From Tetrastigma voinierianum (Eukaryota > Streptophyta > Magnoliopsida > Vitales > Vitaceae): 64,000 bases of DNA. The position numbers were made by a program, and so were the translations under genes. Below, piece by piece: positions 43,810 through 56,350 of the stretch. The stretch is from the NCBI GenBank assembly GCA_016808115.1, contig JAEQBH010005424.1, positions 310,001 to 374,000 of the forward strand, given 5' to 3'. Each line of letters starts with the position of its first letter. Within the stretch, counting starts at the first letter, position 1. A model generated the notes under the pieces. That model was not told the DNA's origin. It worked only from the letters and a program-made list of their open reading frames with translations, and did not search any database.

Positions 43810-44640
43810 TCTATAATAACTCTAAGCTGAATAGGATTGGCCTCTATCCCTCTTTGTGTTGAACATAAAGCCCAAAAACTTGCCCGAACTGATTCCGAAC
43901 GCACATTTTAGGGGATTGAGTTTCATGTCGTACATTCGCAGCAACTCAAAGGTTTCTTGCAGTGTTTCGTGTGATCGGGGCGTTCTTTGGATTTGACACA
44001 TATCGTTGATGTAGACTTCCATGGTCTTGCCCATCAGTAGTCGAAATATCTTGGTCACCAACCTCTGATAGGTCGCTCCGCATTCTTCAAGCCAAAAGGC
44101 ATTACATTTTAGCAGTATAGCCCGTGCGGTGTAATGAAGGTCGTTTTCTCTGCATCAGGCAGGTGCATGGGAATCTGGTGGTACCCAAAGAAAGCATCCA
44201 AAGATGATAGCATCCCATGCCAAGCTGAGGCATCAACAATTTGATCTATACGCGGTAGGAGGAAGCTATCTTTTAGGCATGCTTCGTTGAGGTCCATGTA
44301 GTCTAAACATACTCTCCACTTACCGTCCTTCTTTGGAACCACCACCACATTGGCCACCATTTGGTGGTACTTTTTTACCTTTTGATAAAACTCGCCTCAA
44401 AAAAGATCATTCACCTCTATTTGAATAATCTAATGGTGATTCGAGTGGAAACGCCTCACTTTTTGTCTTACTGGTTTGGCCACGGGGATAATATTCAGCT
44501 TGTCAAAGGCTAGCAATGGGTCAATTCTAGTCATATTCGAGTGATTCCAGGCAAACACGTCTATGTTTCTTAGCAATACATGTTGTAGCTACTCTTTTTC
44601 TTCACTAGATAGTAGAGAACTGATGTATGTGAACTCTCGG
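43810..44640 (-). pseudogene. Reverse transcriptase of G3
   Basis: 44360-44109 reads MVANVVVVPKKDGKWRVCLD, YMDLNEACLKDSF, RIDQIVDASAWHGMLSSLDA and FFGYHQIPMHLPDAEKTT. 44061-43822 reads MVTKIFRLLMGKTMEVYIND, ETFELLRMYDMKLNPLKC and SSGKFLGFM. The catalytic YIDD has become YIND, so one active-site aspartate is lost. The block is otherwise very like G2 at 39350-39850. Confidence 0.88.
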
Positions 44641-44999
44641 CTCCATTCAAAGACCATTAACCTTAGGATCCACGGTTAATGGGTCCTTCTCCGCCCCTAA
44701 CCTAGGCGCGAACCCGTGGTTGCTATAAAGGGAAAAGCATCTTCAGAAAGATCATCGATCTCTCTTCCTCATTCTATGACAGCCGAGGGCACTCATGGCA
44801 AATTAATTGTTTTACAAGGTCACCCCGCCATGTCATCAAAGAATCATCACCAGCATGTCATGTAATTTACTTCAGATCAGCATAACAGTCCCGAACATAT
44901 ACTTGTGCTCGTTCTCGATGATCAGATAAAACTGTTTGGCATCATCCCAATAAAGATACGACGTTTAATGTCGGATTTTGGCAACGCAGGCCAAAGATG

Positions 45000-45280
45000 A
45001 TCGCCCATCACCAGTATCAGAAAGCTTCCATCTCGATCAAGGCTAGTAGTCAGAACAAGTGTGTCATACCGCCAGATCTACCAGCACCCTATGCACATCA
45101 AAACCACTAATACATAGGGTGAATACTAGTGCATCATAATGGAGCATAATGACCCTATTCGGGTTTACTGGAAGAAAGGATATGGGGCTATCTATCGGCT
45201 TGGTTTCTTCATGGCCACCTCCTGTGTGGATAGCATTTACCTGGGCCTTGACTGTAGCTTCTCTCAAGAGCTTCTTCTAT
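45000..45280 (-). pseudogene. Aspartic protease remnant of G3
   Basis: 45267-45064 reads MREATVKAQVNAIHTGGGHE, ETKPIDSPISFLPVNPN, then MLHYDALVFTLCISGFDVHR and VLVDLAV. In G1 the matching position is VLVDPGN, so the catalytic D-P-G is broken right after the Asp and the rest of the domain is lost or frameshifted. Confidence 0.8.
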
Positions 45281-45329
45281 TGGCGCTTCGATTGATACTG
45301 GTCTTCAGACGAGCCTCCTAGTATATAGT

Positions 45330-46610
45330 TTATGGTTGGTCTGGGTTTTGACGAGACGGGAAGGCTATGCCGGCTATAATTCTGTCTACTAGTTTCCCAG
45401 ATTCAGCCCCACTATCAACTTCCCTAACATACCTTCTGAGGTGCTCTTCTTTGATTAGTCTTTCCACCAGGAACTTTAGGCTTCGGCACCTGTTAGTCTC
45501 ATGCCCGTGATCTCTATGATAATCACACTGTATGGATGGGTTTCTTTGAGAAGGATCCATCTAGATCGATGTGGGCCACTTGAAATCTGGAAATTCGCGA
45601 ATAAGGGGCAACAAAATTTCGTGATGAGATGTTCAGCGAATCACGCTCTCTTTTCGGATCGATCACGCAATCACTTTCTCGGGGTTTCTACTCACCTTCC
45701 TTGGACTCGTATCTACTTCTTCCTTCTCGCTGTTGCTCTCACTTACTTGCTTCGCGGATCATGAAAGTTTGTGTTGCTATGTGATATTATCTTCCAGGGT
45801 CGAGTACCTATCTACCCGCCTGTATAATTCTTCCATTGTCGTTGGCGAGTCTAAAGATAGTGAGTGGAAGAAAGGAGTGGATGGCCCAAAGCTTCTCCTG
45901 AAGTTCTGAAGGACTACGTCCATGCTATAAGCCTCTACCTGCTGGATGGCTTACTCGAACCTCCTTGTGAAGTCTCGTATGGATTCCTCTTCCTACTTTA
46001 GAATAGTCTACAAAAAAAAGCTAATGTTCTTCTTCTGTCGTACCAAACAAAGATATTGAGAGATGAATGCAGCCCAAAGCTCATCAACGAGTTTATCAAT
46101 TACACGAGTCAGGAACTAAGCTAGCGCAAGCCCGCGTACTCAGCCGGAAATACTTTGCAATACCAGACGGTTGTTGTTAGCGTTTAATTTCATTGCCTGA
46201 TTTTAGTCGAGCATGTGATCATAAGGGTCATTAGAGCCATTGAACATGGTAAAAGCTGACATGAAAAATCTGTGGGATGGCTCGTAATTAAGAATGTGTT
46301 GCCCTAGGGGTGAAGAGAGCATGTCACCAGGCCCCCGAATCAAGGTTGTAGGCTGTGTATAGAATGTCGGCCCTACAAGGCGAGATGTATAGGCAACATC
46401 AGCGCGATCGCGCTTCGGTAACACCGACGCTGCCCGGGTTTAGCGATTGCCTCGCCTCGCCGCCGCTTCCAGCCCGGCAGGAAACACCACTAATGGCATC
46501 ACTGAGGCGTGGCGGTGGGAGTACTTCCTTCGCGATATGTCCCTTGTGATGCCTTGAGCATTCCTTCTTAGCGGAAGACTCGTGGATGGGGACCTCCCTG
46601 TTGGACAATT
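45330..46610 (-). pseudogene. Gag remnant of G3
   Basis: 46424-46203 reads GPTFYTQPTTLIRGPGDMLS, SPLGQHILNYEPSHRFF, then AFTMFNGSNDPYDHML, matching G2 gag at 37310-37430. Sequence near 45830-46050 encodes the QYLC...ISxLQTIL and DVVLQNFR motifs in broken frames. 45560-45330 reads DPSQRNPSIQCDYHRDHGHE, then TNRCRSLKFLVERLI, a CxYHxxxGHxxxxC zinc-knuckle-like motif that binds nucleic acid. Confidence 0.8.
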
Positions 46611-46986
46611 CATCATCTTCTAAGGCGTCGTCGTCGTTGGAAATAATGGGCCTTTTCCTTTACTTCAGGGTATTAGATGTTTAGGACAATCACCATCTCG
46701 TACATCCTTTCCAAGGTTGCGGACTTTTTCACCTGGTTCCAGAATCGATCATTCCTACATCAGAAACGCTCAACGTAGCTTGTAACTCCCAGATCCGCCT
46801 CACCGCTCCTCGCTTATTCTCCATCCCCGAGCCCACGGAGGAACCGACCTCGTGTTTGATGCATCGGATTGTTCGACATTACATCTGCTTCGGGTAGATC
46901 ACTGCAAGGGGGACTCAAAGAGCTCTGCAGCGATGGGGTCATAGAGTATCGCTGGCCAAGCCCTGCAACTAACAACAAGACTTTAT

Positions 46987-47006
46987 CTCCCACATACGAC
47001 ATCAAT
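46987..47006 (-). promoter_or_regulatory. Primer-binding site of G3
   Basis: The minus strand reads ATTGATGTCGTATGTGGGAG directly after the LTR end (CCCAACA), a decayed form of the site in G1 and G2. Confidence 0.65.
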
Positions 47007-47708
47007 TGTTGGGACTTTGAACGTCGAACTTCGAGCATCAATGGGGCCAAGAATGTGAACCTCGATTATCCGACTCTCGGGTATCGCCAGAATAGATAAA
47101 CCCGCAAAAGGGATCTACCTCGACGACTGGTACGACCGCCTCCGATGATTAAGTCAGGAAAAATATGGAGAGGAAAAAGAGAATAGGCACAGTTTAAATT
47201 GCTTACCTCACCCTCGTAGGGGATCTTCCTGATTTATGGACAATGGTTTGCCGAATCTCCCTCCTATCTCGAGAAGGAATCTCCTATTTTTAGGAATAAA
47301 TATGTTTTTCCTTATCAACCACTAATTCTTCCTTATCAGGGATTATCCTTCCCTTATCTAGGGCTATCTCTTCGAGAAGTAAGGGATTCGAAAGCTGGAA
47401 AATTCGCTGATAATATCTCTTTTGTGGATTTTCCGCTTCTAAGTGCTTATTCGTAACAAACTTCTCATATGGGATAGAATTCCCTTATAGGGTAGAATGG
47501 CCGGCTAGTAGTCTTTGAATCAGAGACAATTTGCCTCGAAGCGAAGCACTTGGAAAGAGGTTTGACCGTTGCTTTCTAGGCGACCTCTTTAGACTGCCCG
47601 GAGTGCAGGAGTGTCACTTTGATCTTGGTGAGGCAAGTGGAATCGGACAAAGCCGAATAGGCCCCAGGCCCCATCGAGTAGCGGATCTTAAAGATCATGG
47701 TACTCACA
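47007..47708 (-). mobile_element. 5' LTR of Tat element G3
   Basis: On the minus strand it starts TGTGAGTACCATGATC and ends CAAAGTCCCAACA, 702 bp, with the primer-binding site just beyond. It is the most complete copy of this LTR in the window and sets the sense of the family. It borders X2 sequence on its outer side. Confidence 0.85.
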
Positions 47709-47739
47709 CCATAGAATCCGAATTTGCAGTTGAAATAAA

Positions 47740-47761
47740 AAATAAATAAATAAATAAATAA
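47740..47761. repeat. (AATA)n microsatellite
   Basis: About five AATA units just outside the G3 LTR. Confidence 0.85.
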
Positions 47762-48770
47762 TCTTCTGCTTTCATCACACCCAGAGATAATTAGTAAGGG
47801 TGGGGAACTTTAAGTAGTCCAATGATCTTGAGTTCTTGATCATTCCCGGCGTCAAACTTATCTATATTTTCATGGGCTTTGTCCTCCATCGGTTCTCGGA
47901 GTTTTTCTTGTCTTAAGCACCGCTACGGGAACTCGAACTACTCCCATCTGCAGCCACTCCCGTACCTCCCAAGAAAGACACGGCTAAATAGCAAAGGCAG
48001 TTTGAGATCATATGAGGTGTTTTATATAATTTAACATGCGAAACGAAGATCAATTCCTTCTCTTCATCATAAACAAATTTAATGCCAAGAAGCAGTTGAA
48101 TCTCTTACAGCAGCATCGGTCTATTTCGAGGAAGCCTTATGTTCAAGATTTCCAAGACTCTTGAGTTGATGTTACAGTTCTTTCGAATTTAACAATGGAC
48201 TCGCCAGTCTTATAGTTTGCCATACAAGCCACTATTAAATCATCAACAAAATCCTGAAACAGTAGCATTCCCCTCGACTTCGCTCGCCCGACTTCCATGA
48301 CCACTTTATCTTCCCGGTCATTGCGAATCTCAGTAAAGCTTCGGTCGCATCAAGTTAGTAATGAGCAACTCGATCAGATCCTTGACGCAAAGAATTTCAT
48401 TTCTGCGCAGAGCGCCAGAGTCGAAGCCTCATTGGAATAATGTCACAAAAGAAGCAGCCATAATATGAGCGTGCAACCTCCAACTTGCCTGGTTTGAATA
48501 AGGTTGGCCTAAAAATTGCGAATCATAATCAAAATTCCAATCATAAACTTTTTTCAAGTAGAAAGGCATTAACTTTCTACTCAAATGTGTACGAAACTAG
48601 AATGAACAAGTTACAGAGCCTTAGAACAAATAAAACGCAGTCCTGAGTCAAATACAACTCTTTCATTCCCAGGACCACTAGTGTGAAAACTAAATCTTAT
48701 TTTATCTTTGGCCTTTTTGAATACATAGCAAAAGATCCCTTTGTGTGCCTCTTCTAGAATGTTTTCTTCC
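47762..48770 (-). pseudogene. Decayed post-RNase H / integrase region of X2
   Basis: Only traces are readable on the minus strand (an EEAH-like block near 48700-48750, where the zinc-binding part of integrase should begin). Further left no motif is clear. It is assigned by position downstream of RNase H, and it ends next to G3. Confidence 0.4.
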
Positions 48771-49460
48771 AATTCACTATCATTGAATTTACAAACCCGA
48801 TCTTTATATCTGAGGATCCATCTTCCTTCACGGACAACTAGGTTCCTTTTCCCTCTCCAATCTGACTCACTATGGCAAAAATTTTCTCATCATTCTTTTG
48901 TGCCTCCAGCACTTGATTCAAATCAGGTCACGGCTATTAGCTGCGCCTTTATTTCTTGAGTCGTGCATCGATGACAATTGAGCATTCAATGCGTGGTGTT
49001 TCTGTTTGAAATTCTACTCAGCATCTGTACATTGTGGCCTTTACGGGGTGATGTCGATCATGCAATCATAATCTTTAATCAATTCCATCCATCTATTTTG
49101 TCTCATGTTAAGCTCTCGTTGTGAGGGAAAATGCTTAAGACTCTTGTGATCGGTGTAGATAAAAACTTTTTCCCATACAGATAATGTCTCCATATTTTCA
49201 TTGCAAATACATTAGCGACCAATTCCATATCATGCGTAGGGTAATTCTTTTCATGCGGCCCCGGTGCAGCAGGCATAAGCTACCCTTTACCTCTTGCATG
49301 GGGTGTATCCCAGGAATCCATTTAACGACAGCATCGCTAAAATCACATATTCATACAGTAGGTCGGCTGAGTAGGCAGGATGCCTCGTTAAGATCTTTAA
49401 ATTTCAAGCGGCTTGACACTTTTCCTCCCATTTAAATTTCACGTTCTCTTAGAAGCGATC
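48771..49460 (-). pseudogene. RNase H remnant of X2
   Basis: Across frames on the minus strand: EKNYPTHDMELVANVFAMKI, then WRHYLYGKKF, corresponding to EKNYPTHDLELAAVVFALKIWRHYLYG. Downstream traces (VSQIGEGKGT, LSVKEDGS) correspond to the linker before integrase. Confidence 0.75.
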
Positions 49461-50200
49461 TGCCGTCATGGGACATGATCATCGAAAACCCCCTAACAAA
49501 CCTTCTGTAGTAACCTGCCAATCTAAGGAAACTACGCACCTCTGTGACATTTCTCGGTGGTTTCCATTCAATAATCACCTCTACCTTCTTTGGATCCACT
49601 TGAATTCCTTCTTATTTCTTAATGTGTCGAGAAAGACACTCTCTCGGCAAAGTACATTTGCTCAATTTTGCATATAACCTTTCCTTTCTCAAGGTTTCTA
49701 GCACTACCCGAAGGTGCGTATCATGATTTTCCCGATCCTTTGAATACACAAGGATGAAGTCTATAAACACCATGACAAACTGATCTACATACGGCCGGAA
49801 AACACGGTTCATTAAGTCCATGAAAGCCTCGGGCATTTGTCAGCGGCTTGGCATTACAAGGAACTCTAAGTAATGTCCATGCGATACGAGAACAGTCTTA
49901 TGCACATTAGTATCCTTAATCCTCAATTGATGATACCCAGATTGCAAGTCAATCTTTGAAAAGACACTTACACCTTTCAATTGGTCGAACAAGTCATCAA
50001 TCCTAGGTAATGGATATTTGTTCTTCACTGTCATCTTATTAGGTTACCTAGAAATCAACACACCTGGCCAGAAGTGTACCATCTTTCTTCTTAACAAAAC
50101 CTTGGCATCCCCATGGTGATACACTTTCAGACAGATAAATCCTTTCTCTAACAATTCTTTCAGTGAAACTTCAATTCTTTTAACTCAGTGGAGCCATTCT
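49461..50200 (-). pseudogene. Reverse transcriptase of X2
   Basis: 50034-49840 is open: MTVKNKYPLPRIDDLFDQLK, GVSVFSKIDLQSGYHQLRIK, then VLVSHGHYLEFLVMPSR. 49836-49612 is open: EAFMDLMNRVFRPYVDQFVM, then VFIDFILVYSKDRENHDTHL and RLYAKLSKC. The catalytic FIDDIL reads FIDFIL, losing one active-site aspartate. Downstream RSFLRLAGYYRRFV is the thumb. Upstream ELKELK and SPWGCPRF fragments give the RT start. The motifs are Tekay/Del-like. Confidence 0.88.
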
Positions 50201-50620
50201 GCTCTACGATGTAATGGATCTTGGAGTGGCTGAACAACGTCGATTGAGAACTGTTTCTCTCTGTAGAACAATCTTAAAACTCCTCCCGGAAATCGTTAGG
50301 ATAATCTAGTTGCAGGGATGTCTAATAGGCTAGACTTTGCCCTTTTTGTATCTATCACATACGCCAAGTAGGCTTCACACCCCTTTCAAACTATTATTCT
50401 AGCAGTAGTGACGGATATCACATTAGAGAGGGGGTTTGACCTCTCGTCGATAAAAGTCACTTCCTCTCCTCAGTGTCATAAAGTCCTCTCTTATTCTAAT
50501 CAAACTGCCACTTGGTGTGGGACAGCAATCCATCTGATATCACATCAAACTCTCTAAATGACAACCCAGTCAAATCGCGGAAATTCATACTCGTATTGCG
50601 ATGGAGCGATCTCTATAAAC
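50201..50620 (-). pseudogene. Protease tail and linker of X2
   Basis: Readable blocks, frames joined by eye: REFDVI followed by TFIDERSNPLSNVIS-like sequence, then KGCEAYLAYVIDTKRAKSSL and LLDIPATR. This is the linker between protease and RT that is conserved in plant Tekay-type elements. The D-S/T-G active site should lie near 50650-50900 but could not be read. Confidence 0.6.
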
Positions 50621-50949
50621 TCTTATTCACAATATTTTTATGTGAATGGATTTGTCACGAAAATGTATCATACTCGGTTTCTAGCCGGTAGACTACCCAG
50701 GCTTCCGGAATGGAGAGTGCAAACATAAGAATGGGTTGAACTGGATCAATGATGCATATACATTAGTCTCGAATGAAAAATTGCAAAACTATCCACTCCC
50801 AGTCGTCTTTGTCTTCCTACTTGCTTTCATTGCATATCACTGCGCTAGAGACACAGGGCATCTGTCACGCTTATAGTGCAGTAATCGCTTGTCTCAATGC
50901 AATCGGTGATGCAACTCTCTTGTTTTCCTTTTTGCTCTTTTTATGCTTG

Positions 50950-51900
50950 CTGAAGGCCTTTTTACATCGGGTGATGTGAAGGAAAGAGCTACAGACGATC
51001 TTTTATCTTGTGCTCATTGGATCCACAAGCCAAACAAGCACTGTTAGTCTCCAACACTCTCCATTATGTCTCCACTCCCCCTGATGTGTGCAAAAGAAAA
51101 CTAGTCCACACTCGAAAGAACACTCCAGTTTCACTGTGCGGTCTTAGGCATAATAGTCTTACTACCGGTGGCACAGGCTGATCCACTAGATTTGTAGGCG
51201 GATTAGAACCCTCTGGTCCTCTGAATTTCTTACTCTGGTGTTGATAAGAACTTGACTGGCCGGGGTTTTTCTTACCATGTCTTCTTTCTTTTCTTTCATA
51301 CTCTTCCTTCTTCACTCTTTCTACATTCAAGGCAAATGTCACAATCTTAGAAAAGTCATCATGGCAAAATCCTGTGACATGGGCTCGAATATAATCATTG
51401 AGGCCATCTTGAACTTACGGCACTTCTCTTCTAGCCCGATGGCCCAGCATTTCGAGCATACTTGCTCGTCGAGTGAATTCCCTCGATGTTCTGTCACACT
51501 CATACGTCTTTTAACAGATTATGAAACTCGTCTCATATTGCTCGGATAAATACGACCCATGTGCTTCACAGATTCTATCGGGAAGAACTCCCATGTCTTT
51601 CTCGTTGGTCTTGGTCCTAGTCATGGAAGACACCAGCGATAAATATAAATCTGTAGTAAAGTACGCACACTAAGTTCTCTCACGGTGTCACGATGCATTT
51701 CTTGTGACGATGTTTGAGTTACTTTCGAGCCAATTTTCCATATGGAAGGCTCATCGTCTTTCTTCGAGGGAAATCCATGGGTTGATATTTTCCCATTCTC
51801 TCACATGGCTAATCATTTGGGGAACAAGCTGCGTAGTTCTTGCTACTCTTTGCGATGCTGGCATTTGTCTATTTGGAGGATATCCATAGCACCTCCTGTC
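50950..51900 (-). pseudogene. Gag remnant of X2
   Basis: 51342-51064 reads TFALNVERVKKEEYERKERR, then HGKKNPGQSSSYQHQSKKFR, the basic tail between capsid and zinc knuckle. Closer to 51000, CFECGL-like and CLACGSNEHKIKD segments give two zinc-knuckle-like motifs. Capsid sequence upstream (51350-51900) is frameshifted. Confidence 0.75.
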
Positions 51901-52179
51901 GCTTGACCTTAGTCGTTCATGGGTGGAGCATGGGATGCTTACCCACCATCCACACTAGCAAGACTATTTGGGCGACTTCCTAAGTTACCTCTGACCCTAT
52001 GGGGTCCTGAACTATCCATTGCTTACCTATTAAGATCGACAAGATCGCATCAGAGTCATGTCATCCTTTATATGCAAATGCAATGCATGTCATAAACAAT
52101 TTTCAAAATCATTTACAAACTATTTCAAAATCATATTTTTTTTTAAACCATTTTTAAAAATCATTTGTACTTTAAATGT

Positions 52180-52191
52180 AAACTTATACCA
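52180..52191 (-). promoter_or_regulatory. Primer-binding site of X2
   Basis: The minus strand reads TGGTATAAGTTT, a damaged TGGTATCAGAG site. It is separated from the LTR end at 52198 by cttaag, the same spacer as beside the inverted site at 35703-35722. Confidence 0.65.
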
Positions 52192-52197
52192 CTTAAG

Positions 52198-54787
52198 TGT
52201 AAGAACCCAATCATGCCAGTCACTTGGCTAGGCAGGCCCAGCTTGGGTTAGGCGGATCAGGCTCATCAGGAAACACGGTCCTCACTTTCATTTCCAATCC
52301 AAATACAAAAAAAAATTTCAATACAAATGTGAATACGTTTTCAATACCAAACGCATTCAAATACTCATTGGGTATACGTAAAAATATACATTGAACATTT
52401 TTAGGAAATAACTATTTTGACCCGTCATTTAGGATACTTTCCCACATTTGTACCATCATTTCAAAATTTATCAAAGTTTTCAATATCAAAAGCATTTACA
52501 AAATAGAATCGAGTTTAGCTTTCACAAGATACTTTATACGAAATGGTCAATTCAATTTCATGCATCGTCATGCGAGGTTTACTTCTCCCTCAAATGGCTT
52601 TGACGTTGGCTCTATGCTTATGGATCTTCCTCTTATACCTATTCACTGGGGTATCTGCGCATTGATAAAGCAAACACGCTAAGCATTTTGCCTTAGTAGT
52701 TCTATCTGATTCTATTCCTCTTCATTTCGTTTAAATTAGGCTTGTCTGATATTTATAAAGCAATGCTTTTTGTACAATTTTCAATGACCAATGTATTGCA
52801 ATATGTATCTATATATTTATTCAATAAATCAATTACAATTGTTAAATTCATCTCAAAAGCTATGCATTTTCATAGGTAGAAAGAAAGAAAAAAAAACTCA
52901 TTCAAAGCACAAATCGTGTCATTTTTCAATCATTATCATTTTGCATATCAATTTAACCTATGCTTTCGATTGCACGGGATAGCGAATCAGCACGGTGGGT
53001 TAATTTCTGGCCAAATATATATATATAAAAAAAAATATGTCTTCGATTTGGTGTACCTCACCGTCTTATCCATTTGAAATTTACGGATCGGTATGTCACA
53101 ATAGATACGTTTGTTCGACTCTTAATGAAGTATAATTTATCCTTAACTTCGACTTAGCAGTTGACATTCTTTTAAGGGCATTAAATCATTCAATACAATT
53201 TACAAGTATATATATACATTTGTATGCACCAAATAGAACATTTTCACATTCCTGTAATTTTCTTATGCAAATTCGTTTCACAAGCAATTGTCTCAAATCA
53301 CTTAAAACAAATCATTTCATACACAAAAAATATGCACTTTCTTTTCAATCATTTCCAAGATTCAAATCATTCCGTAATTATTCAAATATTTTAGAAATAG
53401 AAGTTTGAAAACGAGCAAAATCGTCGCTTTGATTCCAATCTTGAATCTCGAGCTTCAATCACGGGCTTCCTCCTCGTCAGCCCCTATTCAAATACAATAA
53501 CAATCATATTAGTCAGTTATTCACAAGGTTTTATTTTCAATAGGAATTGGAATCATTTCGTTTGGATAACACATTCGAGTTAAGACATTTAATGTCAAAC
53601 TAGTCGATATCGCAACTCATTGCCATAGAATTTGGTAATGGTTCATTCATATTTAGTCCCTATGGTTCTAAGGTTTCTTCTTCAATTGGAATCATCCAAT
53701 TTGGGTCACCAAAACTCAAGTTATTGCATTTTACATCTAGACTACTCTAATTTGCAAAACATAATTTGCACATAGCTCCACTTTGACAGATTTCTAGGCA
53801 CTTTGGGATTACAATTTAATTACACTTCCTCCAATTAAATTATTCCTCTAGAAGTCTAGTTTTCCTAGAATTTTAAATCACTCAATTTTGATGAGTGAAA
53901 CTCAACTTATGGCCAAAACACCACAACTACACCCAAAACAGAGAATACCCGTGAGATACCCGAACTCACCTTTATGCCCATATTCAGGAGCTTTAGTGCT
54001 GAATTTGTCCTTATCATATAAATTTGTATCCCTATCTCTTATGGTTCTTTACCAATTGGAATCACTTCATTTGGATGATTATAACTTAATCTATAGTCAA
54101 AACAACATTTCCTTTGAAAACCCAACATTTTCCTTTTACAAACATTCCTCGAAAACCAATCGAATAATGCAATCAACAATACACTTTAAAGCGCTCAACT
54201 GGCACAACCAAAAGCTAATCTACAACCAATCAAAATCACATTTACATAAGAGTTAGGGTTTTCCCAAATCCAAATCTGAGAAAAAGAGGTTAGGAACAGT
54301 TTTTCATACCTTTAAGCTCTTAACTTCTCCTTTCTTTCTTCTTCCCTCCTTGATCACTTCATCTATTGTTTGCTGGAGAAGAAAGTATAACAATAAACTT
54401 CTCCTATTCTTAAATACTCAATTAAGTATCTCTCCTTTCTCTCAAACCAAATGCACAAATAGAGTTATTTTCTGAGACAATTTTGGTCTTAGTCAAAAAT
54501 CCTTCATAAGGCCTTGTTTGGCACACACACTAATTCCATTTCTCATTATTCTGTTTAAAGCTTCCATTCCACATTCATTTTGTTTCATTTCATTTCATTC
54601 ATATTTTAACACCATATATTTAGGACCCAAGAGTCCCATTGACATTTTACTAAATTTATTTGGCTTCACAGCCAAAAATTTTAAAGTTATATATTTTTCG
54701 TTCTTAGTTTAAATTTAGAAAAATTCCGTTTTTATTTTATACCCTAAACATGTTCTGAAACTGTTAGGGCATTTTTAGGGCGTTATA
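52198..54787 (-). mobile_element. 5' LTR of X2
   Basis: On the minus strand it starts TATAACGCCTAAAAATGCCC (initial TG mutated) and ends TGGGTTCTTACA beside the primer-binding site, 2590 bp. It shares the CTAAGCAT...TTAGT(a/g)GTTCTATCTGATTC block with X3 and X1. Its right end breaks the RT of the copia element, so X2 inserted there. Confidence 0.8.
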
Positions 54788-55616
54788 GAGCATGTTATGT
54801 TTGCTCGGAAGATGAATGACATACTTTTCTGCAAGGATAGTAGAAGGCAGGGTGGCGAACCTCGACTCGTAAGTGAGCGGTGGCCCGAAGATCCTTGGTA
54901 GAGAATTTGAGAAAGATCAAGTTGCGATAATAGTGTCAACAGGTGAGGTCACTACATATAATAATCATATCATCAACGCCGTCGGAGTAGATAGGGTGGA
55001 ATATATATAGAATAGACAAAGAGATAAGAGTCACGGGATGTATTAAGTAGAGAGCAAGAAAGTGGGTAGCTCACGGTACAGCTTGATTGAGCTTGTTTGA
55101 GCATAATGGCGTGTAAATGGCCGGACATGATGTGGATACTCGGCGTTGCGCATACCCTATGGTTGCGCCATATAGACTTCCTCGGTGAGATGCCTGTTGA
55201 GAAAGGCATTATTGACATCAAGTTGGCAAAGGCCCCATTGGCAATGGAGTGAAATGCTTAGCCGCGATGCGGACGGTGATGGTTATCGGGTTGAAGTCAT
55301 GAGAATCAACCTGACTATTTGGTGAAAGCCTTTGTAGTAGTAAAGGAGCTTTATACTGAACAATAGAGCCATCGGGATTTTGTTGGATGTGAAAAACCCA
55401 TTTGTTGCCTACTATGTTATGCCTTGGGCTCAAGGGAACGAGAGACCAAGTGTCGTTCCGGATGAGAGCATCATACTCGTCTTGTATGGCCTGAACCCAC
55501 TTCGAATCTTGGAGAGCTCGGGCGACAATGCAGGGTTCGGAGATAGGTGGAAATACAATGGTGAGGCCATATCTCGAGTTGGGTTTGATGATAGCACTTT
55601 TAGATAAGGTTTGCAT
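54788..55616 (-). pseudogene. Reverse transcriptase of copia element, cut by X2
   Basis: 55616-55218 is open for 132 codons: MQTLSKSAIIKPNSRYGLTI, SKWVQAIQDEYDALIRNDTW, then LVPLSPRHNIVGNKWVFHIQ and NPDGSIVQYKAPLL. 55200-54970 gives QLDVNNAFLNRHLTEEVYMA. Farther on, VDDMIIICS and KFSTKDLRATAHL are the catalytic YVDD region (kept as VDD) and its follower. The domain ends at 54788, where the X2 LTR starts. Copia RT and RNase H beyond this are missing. Confidence 0.88.
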
Positions 55617-56350
55617 GGGATGATGGTTTAGTGGGGGAGGGGATGGGTAAGGGGTCGGGAGTATGGCTAAGTGAGGAGGGGGAGGGCGTCGGACCCAACA
55701 TACTAGTAGAAGGAGATGGCTAATGGAAAGGTGTGGGCGAGGTCGGGAATGCAGATCTGAGGGAGGTCGGGCGGGGTGATGGGGAGGTACTGGAGAGGTC
55801 TTTGGAGCTCAAGCAGTGCAGTGCAGAGATGTTGGTGGGTGGAAGGTCAGAGCGAGTGATGGAGAAGTACTTGAGGAGGGTGCAGCCCAGAGGCTCGGCG
55901 TCTTTGGAAGGTTGCGGGTGAGTGATGAGGGAAAGCAAAGTGCGTGTCTATTACCGGTGATGTGGGTGTAAGGGGGAAGAGAACGGGAAAACATTCTCCA
56001 CAAACTTGACATGACGGGACACAGATTTTTTTTAGAGTGGGGTCAAAATAGAGGAAGGCGCTCTAAGTAAGGGGTGTAGAAAGACACATGGACTAAGATT
56101 TAGTGTTGAGTTTGTGAGAAAAGTAGGAGCCTTGACCGGGGGAAAACATAAACAACGAGTACGGAGTTTGGATGGGTCGAAATTTGTGGAATAACTTTTC
56201 AAATGAAGACGAGAGAGACCAACTTTGGGCAGTGATTGATTAAATAAACAGCGTAGAAAAGCTATACGGCGAGAAGGTTAAAGGAATGGAGGCTGATGCT
56301 AGAGAGTGAAGACTGTTCGTGATATGTTGATGTCCCCCGACAATTACGAA
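55617..56350 (-). pseudogene. Integrase C-terminal part and linker of copia element
   Basis: In broken frames near 55960-56110 the minus strand reads LCLDPTLKKICVSRHVKFVE and NVFPFS. This matches the copia segment SAYLCLDxxxxKxYxSRHVxFxExxFPF that joins integrase to RT. Upstream of it, traces of the catalytic-core end are barely readable. Confidence 0.65.
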
